From: Microbacterium sp. No. 7
GTDB lineage: Bacteria; Actinomycetota; Actinomycetes; Actinomycetales; Microbacteriaceae
DNA length: 64,000 bases
Assembly: GCF_001314225.1 (NCBI RefSeq)
Contig: NZ_CP012697.1
Coordinates: 2,294,001 to 2,358,000 of the forward strand
Direction: 5' to 3'
Of the stretch, positions 26,273 to 35,466 are shown one piece after another; position 1 is the first letter of the stretch, and each line of letters begins with the position of its first letter. The notes beneath the pieces were generated by a model that saw nothing but the letters and a program-made list of their open reading frames with translations, was not told the origin of the DNA and ran no database searches. Position numbers and translations under genes: made by a program.

Positions 26273-26907
26273 TCATTTCAGGGCTTGCGCGTTCCACCAG
26301 TCGTCGAACTCGCTGATCGGGATCGGGTCGGACCCGAGTACCTGCACGCCGTCCCGCGTCTCCCACGGGCGCGTGAGGCGCCTCGGGCGCGGGGCATGCT
26401 TGTCGCCGCCGCGCTGCCAGTTCGCGAGGTTGAGGATGTCGATCAGGTCGGCTAGCAGCTGTTCGCCGACCGTCCACAGCGCGTACCCGTGCACCGACAT
26501 GGACACGCCATTGCCGGGCTCTCGCGCCCACCCGATCATCAGCACGTACAGGTCGCGCCAGTTCAGGGCGTCGGTGCCGAGATCGCGGAGCCTGCGGCCT
26601 GTGCGCAGCAGCTCCAGTTCGACGGCCTCCTGGTGCTGCTCTACGAGCTCGAGGAGGCCGTAGATTCCCCCAGCTCGATCTCCGACCCATCACGCCACGC
26701 GGTCACGAGCTCGTTGAACTGGTTCCGGTCGAGGAGGTCGAGGTGTGTGAGGTCGTCCTCGGTGAGGAGTTCTTCGAGGATGGTGAACGCCTGGTCGACG
26801 CCGACGAGCTTGCGGGTGCGGCGGATGAGGCCGACCGGAACGTTCTCGAATCGGGGCAGGGTGATCTGGTGCCCGTCGGGCAGGGTGTGGTGGAACTTCT
26901 CCAGCAT
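26273..26907 (-). CDS. Tail assembly chaperone, -1 frameshift product (gpGT-like)
   Basis: Fusion product made by programmed -1 frameshifting. Ribosomes start at ATG 26907, read the short chaperone, slip back one base at GGGGGAA (26671-26665) and continue in the -1 frame to 26273, giving 211 aa. After the slip the protein reads GIYGLLELVEQHQEAVELEL and ends DWWNAQALK. The downstream frame has no Shine-Dalgarno start, is open across the whole overlap and has protein-like composition. This is the conserved arrangement of lambda gpG/gpGT-type chaperones located just before the tape measure. Confidence 0.85.
26641..26907 (-). CDS. Tail assembly chaperone, short form (gpG-like)
   Basis: 88 aa (MLEKFHHTLPDGHQITLPRF ...), ending ELGESTASSSS. 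AAAGG lies 6 nt before ATG 26907. It coats the tape measure during tail assembly in related phages. The slippery run sits 8-9 codons before its stop. Confidence 0.9.
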   Translation of the reverse strand: MLEKFHHTLPDGHQITLPRFENVPVGLIRRTRKLVGVDQAFTILEELLTEDDLTHLDLLDRNQFNELVTAWRDGSEIELGESTASSSS

Positions 26908-26943
26908 GAGGAACCTTTCGCAGGTGGGGAACAGGGGTGGCAG

Positions 26944-26975
26944 TGCCCGGGGATGGTTCCCCGCATCCCCGGGCA
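26944..26975 (-). terminator. Hairpin between major tail protein and chaperone genes
   Basis: 12-bp perfect stem (TGCCCGGGGATG / CATCCCCGGGCA) with an 8-nt loop, 11 nt after the major tail protein stop. Probably a partial terminator that keeps the tail tube protein more abundant than downstream products. Confidence 0.75.
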
Positions 26976-26986
26976 CTGGTCTCAGA

Positions 26987-27847
26987 TCACGCGACGGTCA
27001 CGCCGGGGCTGGTGCCGCCGGTGAGGCCCGCACCGTTGCCGGTCAGCGCGACAGCGCTCGGGAACGTCACCGTGATCGGCGCGGACCCGGACGCCGTGAT
27101 GCCGCTGATGCCCGTGACACCCGACAGGGCGTTGAGGGCCGCGGCGACGGCCGCCGCGGCGGCGTTGTGCGCGATTCCCGCGGTCGGGGTGCCGTTGATG
27201 GCGAGGGAGTAGGTGCCGCCGGTCGGCGCGCCGGTGACGGTCACCGCCCAGCCGGTCTTCGTCGCCGTCGCGGCGAACACACCGTTGTCGGTGAAGATGT
27301 AGATGTTGTTGCCGTTCACGTCCGGGAACGTCGCGAGCGTGACCGGCAGAGTGACCGGGGCCGTCGAGTTCAGCGGGATCTCACCTCGCTGCGACACGCT
27401 GCCATGCGGGACCATCACCAAGGCGCGGCGTGACCCGTCCTTGATCTTGAACCACCAGGACTTCCGGGGCTGCACGTGCGCGCCGAGCGCCATGCGCATC
27501 TGCGTGCCCTTCGACAGCGTCGCGGCAGTGACCTGCACCTGGTCGTCGCCGAAGTAGTTGCGCGCCGACTGGGGGTTGAGCTCCAGGTGCGCCCACGCGA
27601 TGTCGCCGGTGAACTCGGTGAGCAGGCGCCGGATCTCCGCGCCGGACCAGTCCTTGATCGACGTCGTCGACTCGGAGGGCGTGATCGTGACGCCGCCGTC
27701 GCTGACGTAGCCGGACTCCAGCAGGCCGGCGGGGTTGAAGTCGTCGATCGTCGCGGGGATGGTGTCGGTCTCGGGGCCGGTGAGGATCGCGCCGGTCACC
27801 TTCTGATCGGGCGCACCGACGAACACGTTCTTGGGATCAACGCCCAT
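26987..27847 (-). CDS. Major tail (tube) protein
   Basis: 286 aa. The N-terminal ~180 residues carry a tail-tube-like fold (VFVGAPDQKVTGAILTGPET). The C-terminal ~90 residues (from about WAVTVTGAPTGGTYSLAING) form a Gly/Ala/Thr-rich Ig-like or decoration domain of a kind often appended to actinophage tube proteins. AAAGGAG 6 nt before ATG 27847. The position directly before the frameshifted chaperones is conserved. Confidence 0.9.
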   Translation of the reverse strand: MGVDPKNVFVGAPDQKVTGAILTGPETDTIPATIDDFNPAGLLESGYVSDGGVTITPSESTTSIKDWSGAEIRRLLTEFTGDIAWAHLELNPQSARNYFGDDQVQVTAATLSKGTQMRMALGAHVQPRKSWWFKIKDGSRRALVMVPHGSVSQRGEIPLNSTAPVTLPVTLATFPDVNGNNIYIFTDNGVFAATATKTGWAVTVTGAPTGGTYSLAINGTPTAGIAHNAAAAAVAAALNALSGVTGISGITASGSAPITVTFPSAVALTGNGAGLTGGTSPGVTVA

Positions 27848-27915
27848 GGGGCGCTCCTTTCAGGCAGGGATGAGCCATCGCCCCGGGCGGGGCGCGGCGG
27901 GAAGCGGGGAACGGT

Positions 27916-28350
27916 CTATGCGGTGGTGCGGCGCAGGTCGACGGAGATCGTCGCGGTGAACCGGAAGTGCGTCGGCACGTTCGGGTGCGGGAGGTTCGCG
28001 GGGAGGGAGAAGCCGCGCGCGCGGTAGCAGGGGATGCCGCCGAGCGTCCCGGCGGTCGCGGCGGCGTCGACGATCGCGACCATCAGCGCGCACAGGTCGC
28101 GTGCGGTCTGCTCGCTCGTCGCGTAGCCCTCCAGCACGAGCGTCGGACTGTCGGTGACGCGATCGCGCGCGACGCCGCCCGTCGTGATGACTCGACCGAA
28201 CGCCGGCGGCTTCGGTGTCACCGTGGGGAGCTTCGTGCCGAGGAGCCCGTTGACGAGGGTGAGGGCGAAGCCGCGCGGTGGGAGCTCGGCCGACAGTTCG
28301 GTGAGCGCCGCGACCTCGGCGTCGGCGGGGACCAGCAGCGGCACGGTCAC
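27916..28350 (-). CDS. Tail terminator / head-tail completion-like protein
   Basis: 144 aa (MTVPLLVPADAEVAALTELS ...). GTGA overlap with the upstream gene. Size and position (just before the tube gene) match tail-terminator proteins of siphoviruses. Assigned by synteny, not by a motif. Confidence 0.65.
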   Translation of the reverse strand: MTVPLLVPADAEVAALTELSAELPPRGFALTLVNGLLGTKLPTVTPKPPAFGRVITTGGVARDRVTDSPTLVLEGYATSEQTARDLCALMVAIVDAAATAGTLGGIPCYRARGFSLPANLPHPNVPTHFRFTATISVDLRRTTA

Positions 28351-28610
28351 CTCCCCGCGTCGATCGCGCGCGTCAGCGTCCGATCGCGCGCCTCGCGGGC
28401 GCGCGCGGCGTAGGTCGTCGTGATGACCTGCGCCGACGCGCGGTCGGGCGACACGGACGGCTCAGCGACGAAACCTGCCTCCTCGCCGCCCGCGGCCGCA
28501 GCGATCGACTGCGCACGCCCCATCAGGTCAGCCTGCACCGCCGCGGACTGCAGCAGCGCTTTCGCGCCGTCGGAGTTGATCTGGATTCGGAGGCCTTTGA
28601 CGGTGGCCAT
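28347..28610 (-). CDS. Head-tail connector protein (neck), small
   Basis: 87 aa, helical (MATVKGLRIQINSDGAKALL ...), resembling the small HK97-gp10-type neck proteins of actinophages. GAGGGA lies upstream of ATG 28610. Assignment by position and composition. Confidence 0.65.
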   Translation of the reverse strand: MATVKGLRIQINSDGAKALLQSAAVQADLMGRAQSIAAAAGGEEAGFVAEPSVSPDRASAQVITTTYAARAREARDRTLTRAIDAGR

Positions 28611-28614
28611 GGGT

Positions 28615-28956
28615 CTATCCCTCCCAGAGCACGAGCAGCAGGATCGTGTGCGACGTCGTCGCGGTCGGGCCGGGTTGCCGGCGCACTCCCCCGCTGATCT
28701 TGAACTGCTCGCCGTAGACGAGGATCCGGTCATGGCGTTCGACGTCGGCCGTGTACGGGCCGCGCGCGGTGTACGCGATCGACGCGCCGTCGCGGTTCTG
28801 CGCGTCGGCGATCGTCGTGCCGACGTCGAGCGCCCACCCGGGCATGGGCACAGCGGTCACGCCGGTGAAGTCTGCTTCGACGCCGCCGCGCCCGTCAGGG
28901 CGCATGACGGGCCGTTCCCGGCTCAGGGTGTGCCGGGCTACCCTGCCGGTGATCAC
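28615..28956 (-). CDS. Head-tail joining (stopper-like) protein
   Basis: 113 aa, beta-rich (DVGTTIADAQNRDGASIAYT, DRILVYGEQFKISGG), as in SPP1 gp16/HK97 stopper proteins. GTGA overlap with the connector gene upstream. Assigned mainly by order. Confidence 0.65.
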   Translation of the reverse strand: MITGRVARHTLSRERPVMRPDGRGGVEADFTGVTAVPMPGWALDVGTTIADAQNRDGASIAYTARGPYTADVERHDRILVYGEQFKISGGVRRQPGPTATTSHTILLLVLWEG

Positions 28957-29471
28957 GGCAGCCAGCCGAGCTTGTACGGCGCGAGACGGGCGTGATCGGC
29001 GTGCGTCAGGGCGCCCGATGTGCGCGTGTACGAGAGGGACACGGCGCCGGCCTGCTCTCTGCTGATGCCGAGCGGGGATCCGAGCGCTCCGGCGGCGAGC
29101 TCAAGCGTCAGCGTCACCAGGTCAGCCGGCACCGGGGCGAAACCGGCGACGAACTCGACGTCGACGCGGCGGCCGCACAGCGACGTCCACCCCGTGTCGG
29201 GATCGAACTCGATAGACGAGGGGGCGACTGTCGCGCCGTCGACGGTCGCCGTCGTGATGCTGACGATGCGCATCGCGGGCAGCCACACCTGTTCGGCGAA
29301 CGGACGGACACGCCGATAGGTGACCGTCTCCGACGGGGCGATGTGCCATCCGCAGGCGTTGCGGATCGCGGTGGTCGCCGCGTCGAGCTCCTTCTGCAGG
29401 AACGGGCGGGTGGCGGGGATCTCGCCCTGCGACCGGTCCGCCATGTCGGTGGGTGTTCCGAACGAGACCAT
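28953..29471 (-). CDS. Head-tail connector (adaptor, gp6-like)
   Basis: 172 aa. Helical N-terminus with FLQKELDAATTAIRNACGWH and a central TDTGWTSL-like beta section, as in the HK97 gp6/SPP1 gp15 adaptor family that docks on the portal. GGAGG 7 nt before ATG 29471. First of a set of three connector genes with GTGA overlaps. Confidence 0.75.
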   Translation of the reverse strand: MVSFGTPTDMADRSQGEIPATRPFLQKELDAATTAIRNACGWHIAPSETVTYRRVRPFAEQVWLPAMRIVSITTATVDGATVAPSSIEFDPDTGWTSLCGRRVDVEFVAGFAPVPADLVTLTLELAAGALGSPLGISREQAGAVSLSYTRTSGALTHADHARLAPYKLGWLP

Positions 29472-29488
29472 CCCGCCACCTCCCTTCG

Positions 29489-29686
29489 TTACTCGCTGGC
29501 GTCCGGGTCGGACGCGTCCTCGACGTCAGGCGACAGCGCCGGCTTCGCGGCCTTGTTCGCCGGTCGGCGCGCCTTGTTCGCAGCGGGCTTCGCGGCTTTC
29601 GCGGTGAGCCCGCGTGCCGCGGCGTCCTCGTCGTCGAGCAGGACCGTGTGCGGGATGCCGTTGATCTGGATCTCGTACTGCTTCAT
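29489..29686 (-). CDS. Small phage protein with Lys/Ala-rich tail, unknown
   Basis: 65 aa. The first 25 residues form a short beta-rich element (MKQYEIQINGIPHTVLLDDE); the rest is a low-complexity Lys/Ala/Pro tail (PAANKARRPANKAAKPALSP) ending in acidic residues. GGAGG 5-6 nt before ATG 29686. Lies between capsid and connector genes; similar positions in other actinophages hold head-associated small proteins. Function unknown. Confidence 0.7.
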   Translation of the reverse strand: MKQYEIQINGIPHTVLLDDEDAAARGLTAKAAKPAANKARRPANKAAKPALSPDVEDASDPDASE

Positions 29687-29742
29687 CGCACCCTCCTCAG
29701 GTGGGCGGCGGGAGCGACCGCGAGGGCCGCTCCCGCCAGTGG

Positions 29743-30978
29743 TCACGCTGCGGGCGTGATGGTGGTCGCCACGAAGCCCGCGGGACGGCGCACGGCGAGC
29801 GCGAGACGCTCCTCCGCGCGGATCGTCACGAGGTTCGACGTGAAGTCCGACGCGTGCGAGTTCGTCGACTCGACACGGACGCCGCCCTTGCGGTACACCG
29901 TCGCGGACTGCTGGAACGCGCCCACGAGCACCGTGCCGGCGGCGATCGCCGGGGTGATGACCGTGCGGAGACCCCACACGTTCGGCTGCTCCGACAGGCC
30001 GCCGTTGCCGTACGCGCCCGAGAAGAAGCCACCGCCGTAGTACTGGCCGTTGTCGTCCTTCGCGAGCCGCAGCGACTGGTAGTCGGACGGGTGGATGACC
30101 AGTCCGTCCGCGTCCAGACCTGCGCCGGTGGTGACCTTCGTGATGGCACGGAAGATCGTGTCCGCGACGGTGTCACCCGACACGAGCGTGCCGCGCGCCT
30201 CCGTCTGGATGCCCGACCGCTGCAGGATGCCGCGGATATTCGAGCCGGAGCCGTTGCCGTTGAGCAGCTGCGCCTCCTCGAACTTCGCGAGCTCGTACAG
30301 CAGCCGGTTGTTGATCTCCGACACGACGAAGTCGAGATCCTCGATCATCTCGTCGGAGATCTTGATCCAGCCCGCGATCTTCTTCAGCGCGTCGGTCACC
30401 ATCGTCGGGTCCACGACGTGCAGCTGCGGCTTCGCGCCCGCCTCAGCGACCGTCGTGAACGCGCCCTCAAGGGCGCCCTCGACGAAGTAGCTGATCGCGT
30501 TGCCGCTGATCGACCCGGACCCGAGCAGGCTCGCGATCGTGAGCGGCGGGCGGACGCCCTGCACGATGGTGCGGTCGACCTCGGTGAGCACCGGAGAGAA
30601 AACTCCACCGATCACGTGCGTGTCGGATGCCGCCTTGACCTGGTACTCAGGCGCCGAGACCGAGGCGCCCTTGACGCCCTTCTTGGCGACGAGCTCCTCA
30701 CCGGCGTTCTTCGCGAAGTGCTCGCCGAGCGACTTCGCCTGCGCGCCGTCGGCGGCGGGGCCCTCAGGCTCCGACTCGACGACACCCGCGACGGCAGCCA
30801 TGGTGGCGGTCGACTTCTCGGCGTGCTCGATCTGCTTCTTGAGCTCGAGCGCCTCCGCGGTCTTGGCCTCGAGATCGGTGATCTCAGCCTCGGTGAGCTC
30901 GCGGTTGGACGCCTTCGCGCCGTCCACGATTGCCTGCATCGCCTTCTGCAGGGCGAGCAGCTGTTCCTTGCGGTTCAC
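29743..30978 (-). CDS. Major capsid protein (HK97 fold)
   Basis: 411 aa. Residues about 1-115 are a coiled-coil scaffold-like region (LLALQKAMQAIVDGAKASNR, ITDLEAKTAEALELKKQIEH), removed by the protease in HK97 relatives. The HK97-fold core follows (GWIKISDEMIEDLDFVVSEI, LLYELAKFEEAQLLNGNGSG, VYRKGGVRVESTNSHASDF). Start is GTG 30978. Directly follows the prohead protease gene, as is conserved in this family. Confidence 0.95.
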   Translation of the reverse strand: MNRKEQLLALQKAMQAIVDGAKASNRELTEAEITDLEAKTAEALELKKQIEHAEKSTATMAAVAGVVESEPEGPAADGAQAKSLGEHFAKNAGEELVAKKGVKGASVSAPEYQVKAASDTHVIGGVFSPVLTEVDRTIVQGVRPPLTIASLLGSGSISGNAISYFVEGALEGAFTTVAEAGAKPQLHVVDPTMVTDALKKIAGWIKISDEMIEDLDFVVSEINNRLLYELAKFEEAQLLNGNGSGSNIRGILQRSGIQTEARGTLVSGDTVADTIFRAITKVTTGAGLDADGLVIHPSDYQSLRLAKDDNGQYYGGGFFSGAYGNGGLSEQPNVWGLRTVITPAIAAGTVLVGAFQQSATVYRKGGVRVESTNSHASDFTSNLVTIRAEERLALAVRRPAGFVATTITPAA

Positions 30979-31000
30979 GATGTGGCCGCCTTTCTCCCTC

Positions 31001-31747
31001 TCAGAGGGACTGGATGAACTGGTTGATCGCCAGCAGTCGACGGGACGGGCTCACGGCGACGCCCTCGGACTTGACGCCAGCGGCGCCCTCGTCCTTGGCG
31101 CCGGCGCTACCGCCGGCCTTCTCCTGGTCGGTGTCTGCCTCCGCCGCGGCGATGACCGCGCCGATGGCCTCCTGCGCTGACCGCAGGGAGTCGATGTGCT
31201 TCTGCGCGAGGACACGCCCCGCCTTGAGCCCGTCGAGCAGGGCGACGGTCGCGGACTTCACCGCCACGACCGACGTGTCACGGTTCGCGCCGATGGGCAC
31301 GAAGCTGAACTCGAACACGTCGAGCTTGCGGAGCTCGTTCGCCTTCGTGCCGTCGTCGAGGGTGACCTGCGCCTCTTCGAGCGTGTCGTACGCGAATGAC
31401 AGCTCGCGCACTCGGCCGGACTTCACGAGCCGGTACGTTTGAGCGCCCTTCGGGGCGTCCATGTCGAACGCGCCCTTGACCCGCCACCCATGGTCGTCTT
31501 CGTCTTCTTCGATCGCCGCGGCGACGAAGTAGTCGGGGTCGTCCATGCGGTGGCCGAACAGGCCGGGCAGGTGAATGCCGGCGTCGCGTCGATGGGCGAT
31601 GCCCTCAGCGAACGCACCCTTCGCGACGACGTCGCCGTACGCATCCGGTGTGCGGGTGAACGTCGAGGGGTAGACGATGAACTCGCCCTCGGCGAGGCCG
31701 TCGTCCGGTCCCGCCTTGAACGCTACCGGCAGGCTCTTGATCTTCAT
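31001..31747 (-). CDS. Prohead protease
   Basis: 248 aa, herpesvirus-assemblin-like serine protease of the HK97 type. Catalytic His66 in LFGHRMDD and Ser117 in RELSFAYD are visible. AAAGGAG 5 nt before ATG 31747. The C-terminal ~80 residues are charged and low complexity, possibly a scaffold-like or self-cleaved tail. It matures the capsid by removing the coat protein's N-terminal domain. Confidence 0.92.
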   Translation of the reverse strand: MKIKSLPVAFKAGPDDGLAEGEFIVYPSTFTRTPDAYGDVVAKGAFAEGIAHRRDAGIHLPGLFGHRMDDPDYFVAAAIEEDEDDHGWRVKGAFDMDAPKGAQTYRLVKSGRVRELSFAYDTLEEAQVTLDDGTKANELRKLDVFEFSFVPIGANRDTSVVAVKSATVALLDGLKAGRVLAQKHIDSLRSAQEAIGAVIAAAEADTDQEKAGGSAGAKDEGAAGVKSEGVAVSPSRRLLAINQFIQSL

Positions 31748-31758
31748 GGCGGCTCCTT

Positions 31759-33705
31759 TCAGCCCCAGGTCACTTCGACATCGCAGGTGCACCCTGCGAC
31801 GCCATCGGCGCCGAGCACCGGATCACCCGGCCACTTCGCGCCATTCGAGAAGGTGTCGTCGATGTCGACCGTCTCGCCGTTCATCGCGGCGTGCTCGGGA
31901 CGCGGATTGCCCGAGGTGACGATCCAGGTCTTCTGCCCGGCGCCGTTCTGCCGTGCCGCTTCGACGACGGCGAACGCGACGAACGTGGTCGTCAGAGTCA
32001 GGGCGATCACCGACGAGCGGGAGTCCGCGGCGAGTTCGAACACATGCCCGGCAGCGTCGGACGGCTCAACGCCTTCGGGCCCGTCGCCGTCGAGGATCGC
32101 CTGAATCTGGTCACGAGTCGTCGAGTTGATCGCCGACGCGCGGGACTTCGCGACCTCACGGAGGAACGCCTCGGTACGCGCGGCGTCGTACCCGGCATCG
32201 GGATCGAATCCGAGGTCGGCGGCCGTGTCGCGTCCGATCTGCTCCGTCACCGCCAGCGACAGCTTGAACAGGTCAGTGCCGAGCTCGTCGTCCCACCGGT
32301 CACCGTCCCACCAGCCAGCATCCTTCGACCCGAGCGCCGAGCGCACCGACCGCTCCTGCCGGGCGAAGAACGCCCGCACGACCTCGTCAGCCTTCGCCTC
32401 GTAGGTCTCGGACGACTTCACCCGTGCGCGCACCGACAGCGCCGACTTCGACCGTGGCATCCCGGCGTTGCGGTTCTGCGACCCGGCGTCGCGAGGCGAT
32501 GCCTGACCGCCAGCGATCACATTGAGCGGAACGATCGGCGCGTCAAGTCCTTCGATGGCCGGCATGTTCTGCCGTGCACGGGCCTCGTTGCGGGTCATCC
32601 ACGGGCCGCCGACGGCGCTCGACAGGATGGTCGCCTGCTCCTCGAAGTCGCCCTGCAGCTTCTCCGCAATGTTGAACTCGACGTAGTCGTGCTCCCCACC
32701 GATGCGAGGGACGACGAACGTGTTGATGCGGTCCTCGAGGCGGGCGAGCGTGGGCCCGAGCGTCTCGGAGTAGAGCATCTTGCGGAACTCCTTCGTGTTG
32801 GAGAAATTCGCGTTGTCGAGGATGCCGACCATCACCGGGTTCACGTGGTAGATCCCCGCCACCGTCGACAGGGCGACCTTCGACACTTCGGCCCACTCGT
32901 CCTCGCGGGCAGAGAAGCCGAGACGGCTGATCGTCATGCCGTCTTCGAGCACCGGTGTGCCGCCCGCCTTCGGGCCGTCGTTTCCGGTCCACGCTTCGCG
33001 CCACGCGGTCATGAAGCGGTTGCGTGCAGCCTCAGACCATTCAGCGCCGGCGGGGCGTGTGATCACGGCGCCGACGCGGCCGCCGCGCTGCCACACCTGC
33101 TGCCGGTACGCCCACGCCTGCACCTGCTCGGCGAGGATCTGCTTGAGCGTCTCGACCGGCGCAGCGCCACGCTTCGGCTGGCCCGGGTTCCACCCGTGGA
33201 ACACGACCATGTCGTCCGCGGAGATCTCCACGCGGGTACCACCGGGGTTCTGGACGATGTGCTTCGCGGGCTCGAAGAACGTCCCGCCCCTCGACTCGAC
33301 GACCCACGACGGCGGGATCGGCTGGATCACCCATCCCGACGGCGCGTTGACGTCCGGGTGCACGACCCAGTAGGCGATGTCGTACAGGCCGAGATCGGAC
33401 GCGAGCGTCTCAAGCAGCTCGTACTGCGTCATCGACGGATTCGGGCGACGCAGGAGCCGCGCGAGCGGTTCGTCTCGCAGCCTCCGCCGGTCGGTGTCAG
33501 ACGTGCGGGAGTACGCGTGGAGGCCCAGGTGCGCGACGTTGCGGGCAACGAAGCTGAGCACCATGCGCAGGTGCGGCTGAGTGCGGTACAGCTCCTCCGC
33601 GGTGAGGCCCATAACCATGTTCCGGAACGTCGGGCCAAGCCACTCGATCCGCTCGATCGTGGCCTCACGGCCGAGCAGGCGGGCGAGTGCATCACGAATA
33701 GCCAC
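31759..33705 (-). CDS. Portal protein fused to a MuF-like capsid morphogenesis domain
   Basis: 648 aa. Residues about 1-395 are an HK97-type portal (LVARNVAHLGLHAYSR-like clamp region, VNPVMVGILDNANFSNTKEF, LYSETLGPTLARLEDRINTF). After a linker, residues about 430-648 form a MuF-like domain with the signature WIVTSGNPRPEHAAMNGETV followed by a Cys pair near the C-terminus (GCTCDVEV). The two functions are usually separate genes. Start is GTG 33705 with AGGAGG just upstream. The portal is the DNA entry/exit ring at the capsid vertex. Confidence 0.9.
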   Translation of the reverse strand: MAIRDALARLLGREATIERIEWLGPTFRNMVMGLTAEELYRTQPHLRMVLSFVARNVAHLGLHAYSRTSDTDRRRLRDEPLARLLRRPNPSMTQYELLETLASDLGLYDIAYWVVHPDVNAPSGWVIQPIPPSWVVESRGGTFFEPAKHIVQNPGGTRVEISADDMVVFHGWNPGQPKRGAAPVETLKQILAEQVQAWAYRQQVWQRGGRVGAVITRPAGAEWSEAARNRFMTAWREAWTGNDGPKAGGTPVLEDGMTISRLGFSAREDEWAEVSKVALSTVAGIYHVNPVMVGILDNANFSNTKEFRKMLYSETLGPTLARLEDRINTFVVPRIGGEHDYVEFNIAEKLQGDFEEQATILSSAVGGPWMTRNEARARQNMPAIEGLDAPIVPLNVIAGGQASPRDAGSQNRNAGMPRSKSALSVRARVKSSETYEAKADEVVRAFFARQERSVRSALGSKDAGWWDGDRWDDELGTDLFKLSLAVTEQIGRDTAADLGFDPDAGYDAARTEAFLREVAKSRASAINSTTRDQIQAILDGDGPEGVEPSDAAGHVFELAADSRSSVIALTLTTTFVAFAVVEAARQNGAGQKTWIVTSGNPRPEHAAMNGETVDIDDTFSNGAKWPGDPVLGADGVAGCTCDVEVTWG

Positions 33706-33720
33706 CAGGCCTCCTCACGT

Positions 33721-35466
33721 TCAGACCACGAGGAGCCCCTCGCGTTCGTACGCCGACACGAACTTCGGCTTCGGGTTCGTCAGCAGCAGCCCGACTGCAG
33801 CGATGAACGCGAGCAGCGGTGCGGCGTCATGCGGCGACGCCTTCCGGTCGATCACCCAGCCGTCGCCGATCGCCTTGATCTGCGCCGAAGACGCCGCAAC
33901 GTCGAGCAGCGGCTGCACGCCGTGCGACAAGCGCACGCGCGCGCGGAACTCCTCAGCGATCTCGCCGTCCGGCGCCTCATCGGCGGCGGCCACGCGGATC
34001 AGGTCGTACACGCTGCCGTGCCACCCAGCGAGCTCGGACCCACCCCACGGGTGAACATCGATGCCCGCGCGCTCGAACTCCTCCCACATCGACGAGATCG
34101 GCGCGCCACTGCGCTGGAACGCGACATGGTCCGGTGCGACCTTCCTCGACGGCGCCAGCAGCCACGGAATCACCCAGTCGGGTCCAGCGCGGTGCGCGAC
34201 GAGCTCCCCGCGGATCCGGCCCTCGGTGTCCCAGAACGCCAGCGCCACGTACACGACCGTGCGATCGTGCGACATGTCGATGCCGTAGCACGCCGGCCGC
34301 GAGGTATCGCGGGTCACGCCGCGCTCCGCGCGCGCGGCCTTCCCGTCGAGCAGCCCCGCCCACGACCCGTTCGGGAACGGCCCGGCGCCGAACATGTTCA
34401 CGAACTGGCACAGCACCTCGGTGCGGAACTCCCACTCCGGGTCCACACCAGCCGCCGCGGCGATCGCACGCTCATCGAGCTCCGTGTAGCCGAGCGACGG
34501 GTTCGCGCGCGCCCAACCCTCCCGATCCCAGATGCCAACCGGCGCGCCGTCCTCCGTGCCATCCACGGTCCCCGCCGACCACTCGAACAGACCGATGCTG
34601 TCCAGATCGATCTGCCCAGCGATCTCAGGCGGGACGCCGTCGAGCGCCTTCCCCGTGATGTTGCCGATCGCGACCTTGCGGAGATGCCGCAGCACGACCG
34701 ACGACATGTCGCCGGCGTTCGACACCCCCCACACCTGCGCGCGCCGCCGCGCCATCGTCGTCTTCGACGTCGCCGACCATGCACGCCAGTCCTGATGCTC
34801 ACGCAGCTCGTCGAAGATCACCAAATCGCCGCGGAACCCACGACCGCCACGACGGTTCGCCGTCGCGATCTTGAACCGCTCACCGCCATCGAGCAGCAGC
34901 AGCTCGCTGTTCTTCCCCTCCTGCACCTTCGCGATCTCGTCGGCGAGCTCGGGAATCGCCTCAGCGACCGCGACGGCTTCCTCCCACGCCGCGCGCGCAT
35001 GCTCCGTCGTCGCGTGAGTCTCCAGCACCATCCGGGCGCCGTCCTGGAACAGACGCCACAGGATCAGCACCGTCAGCAGCGTCGACTTGCCGTTCTGCCG
35101 CGCAACGAGCAGCAGCACCGTCCGGAATCGGAACACGCACCCCGGCACGTCCAGCAGCTCAAGCGCGTGGATCAACAGCCACCGCTGCCATTCGAGCGCG
35201 CGCGGCAGCAGCCCCAGATAGTCTGTGTCGTCCTCCGGCGACCGGGTCGCGTCGAGCTCTTCGAGCCGATCACGCATCCAGTCCCAGAACTCGATGACCT
35301 CGAACCCCAGCGACGTCTCCGGCGTGAGCTCACGCTTCGGCGGAGTGAAGATCCGCGGCGTCTGGCAGCCGAGCAGGCGCCTAGGACGTGCGGCGCTTCG
35401 GCGGGCGCTCGAGCTTCGTGACGTTGGCCGGCGTCGCTCCGCCTTCGCTCGACTCCCGCTCATCAT
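33721..35466 (-). CDS. Terminase large subunit
   Basis: About 560-581 aa. ATPase with Walker A LLLVARQNGKSTLL and Walker B DLVIFDEL, then an RNase-H-like nuclease beginning CYGIDMSHDRTVVYVAL. Conserved N-terminus TPRIFTPPKRELTPETSLGF. The start is uncertain: relatives begin just before TPRIF, but no ATG/GTG/TTG exists there; ATG 35466/35463 overlaps the small-subunit gene by about 85 bp, with GGAAGA upstream. A CTG nearer TPRIF is possible. Motor of DNA packaging. Confidence 0.93.
   Translation of the reverse strand: MMSGSRAKAERRRPTSRSSSARRSAARPRRLLGCQTPRIFTPPKRELTPETSLGFEVIEFWDWMRDRLEELDATRSPEDDTDYLGLLPRALEWQRWLLIHALELLDVPGCVFRFRTVLLLVARQNGKSTLLTVLILWRLFQDGARMVLETHATTEHARAAWEEAVAVAEAIPELADEIAKVQEGKNSELLLLDGGERFKIATANRRGGRGFRGDLVIFDELREHQDWRAWSATSKTTMARRRAQVWGVSNAGDMSSVVLRHLRKVAIGNITGKALDGVPPEIAGQIDLDSIGLFEWSAGTVDGTEDGAPVGIWDREGWARANPSLGYTELDERAIAAAAGVDPEWEFRTEVLCQFVNMFGAGPFPNGSWAGLLDGKAARAERGVTRDTSRPACYGIDMSHDRTVVYVALAFWDTEGRIRGELVAHRAGPDWVIPWLLAPSRKVAPDHVAFQRSGAPISSMWEEFERAGIDVHPWGGSELAGWHGSVYDLIRVAAADEAPDGEIAEEFRARVRLSHGVQPLLDVAASSAQIKAIGDGWVIDRKASPHDAAPLLAFIAAVGLLLTNPKPKFVSAYEREGLLVV

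Noticed and set aside
31891..35421. A 1176-codon open frame on the plus strand across the portal and terminase genes
   Set aside because: It is antisense to two well-supported genes, has no ribosome site and is Arg/Leu/His-biased, the usual shadow of GC-rich coding sequence.
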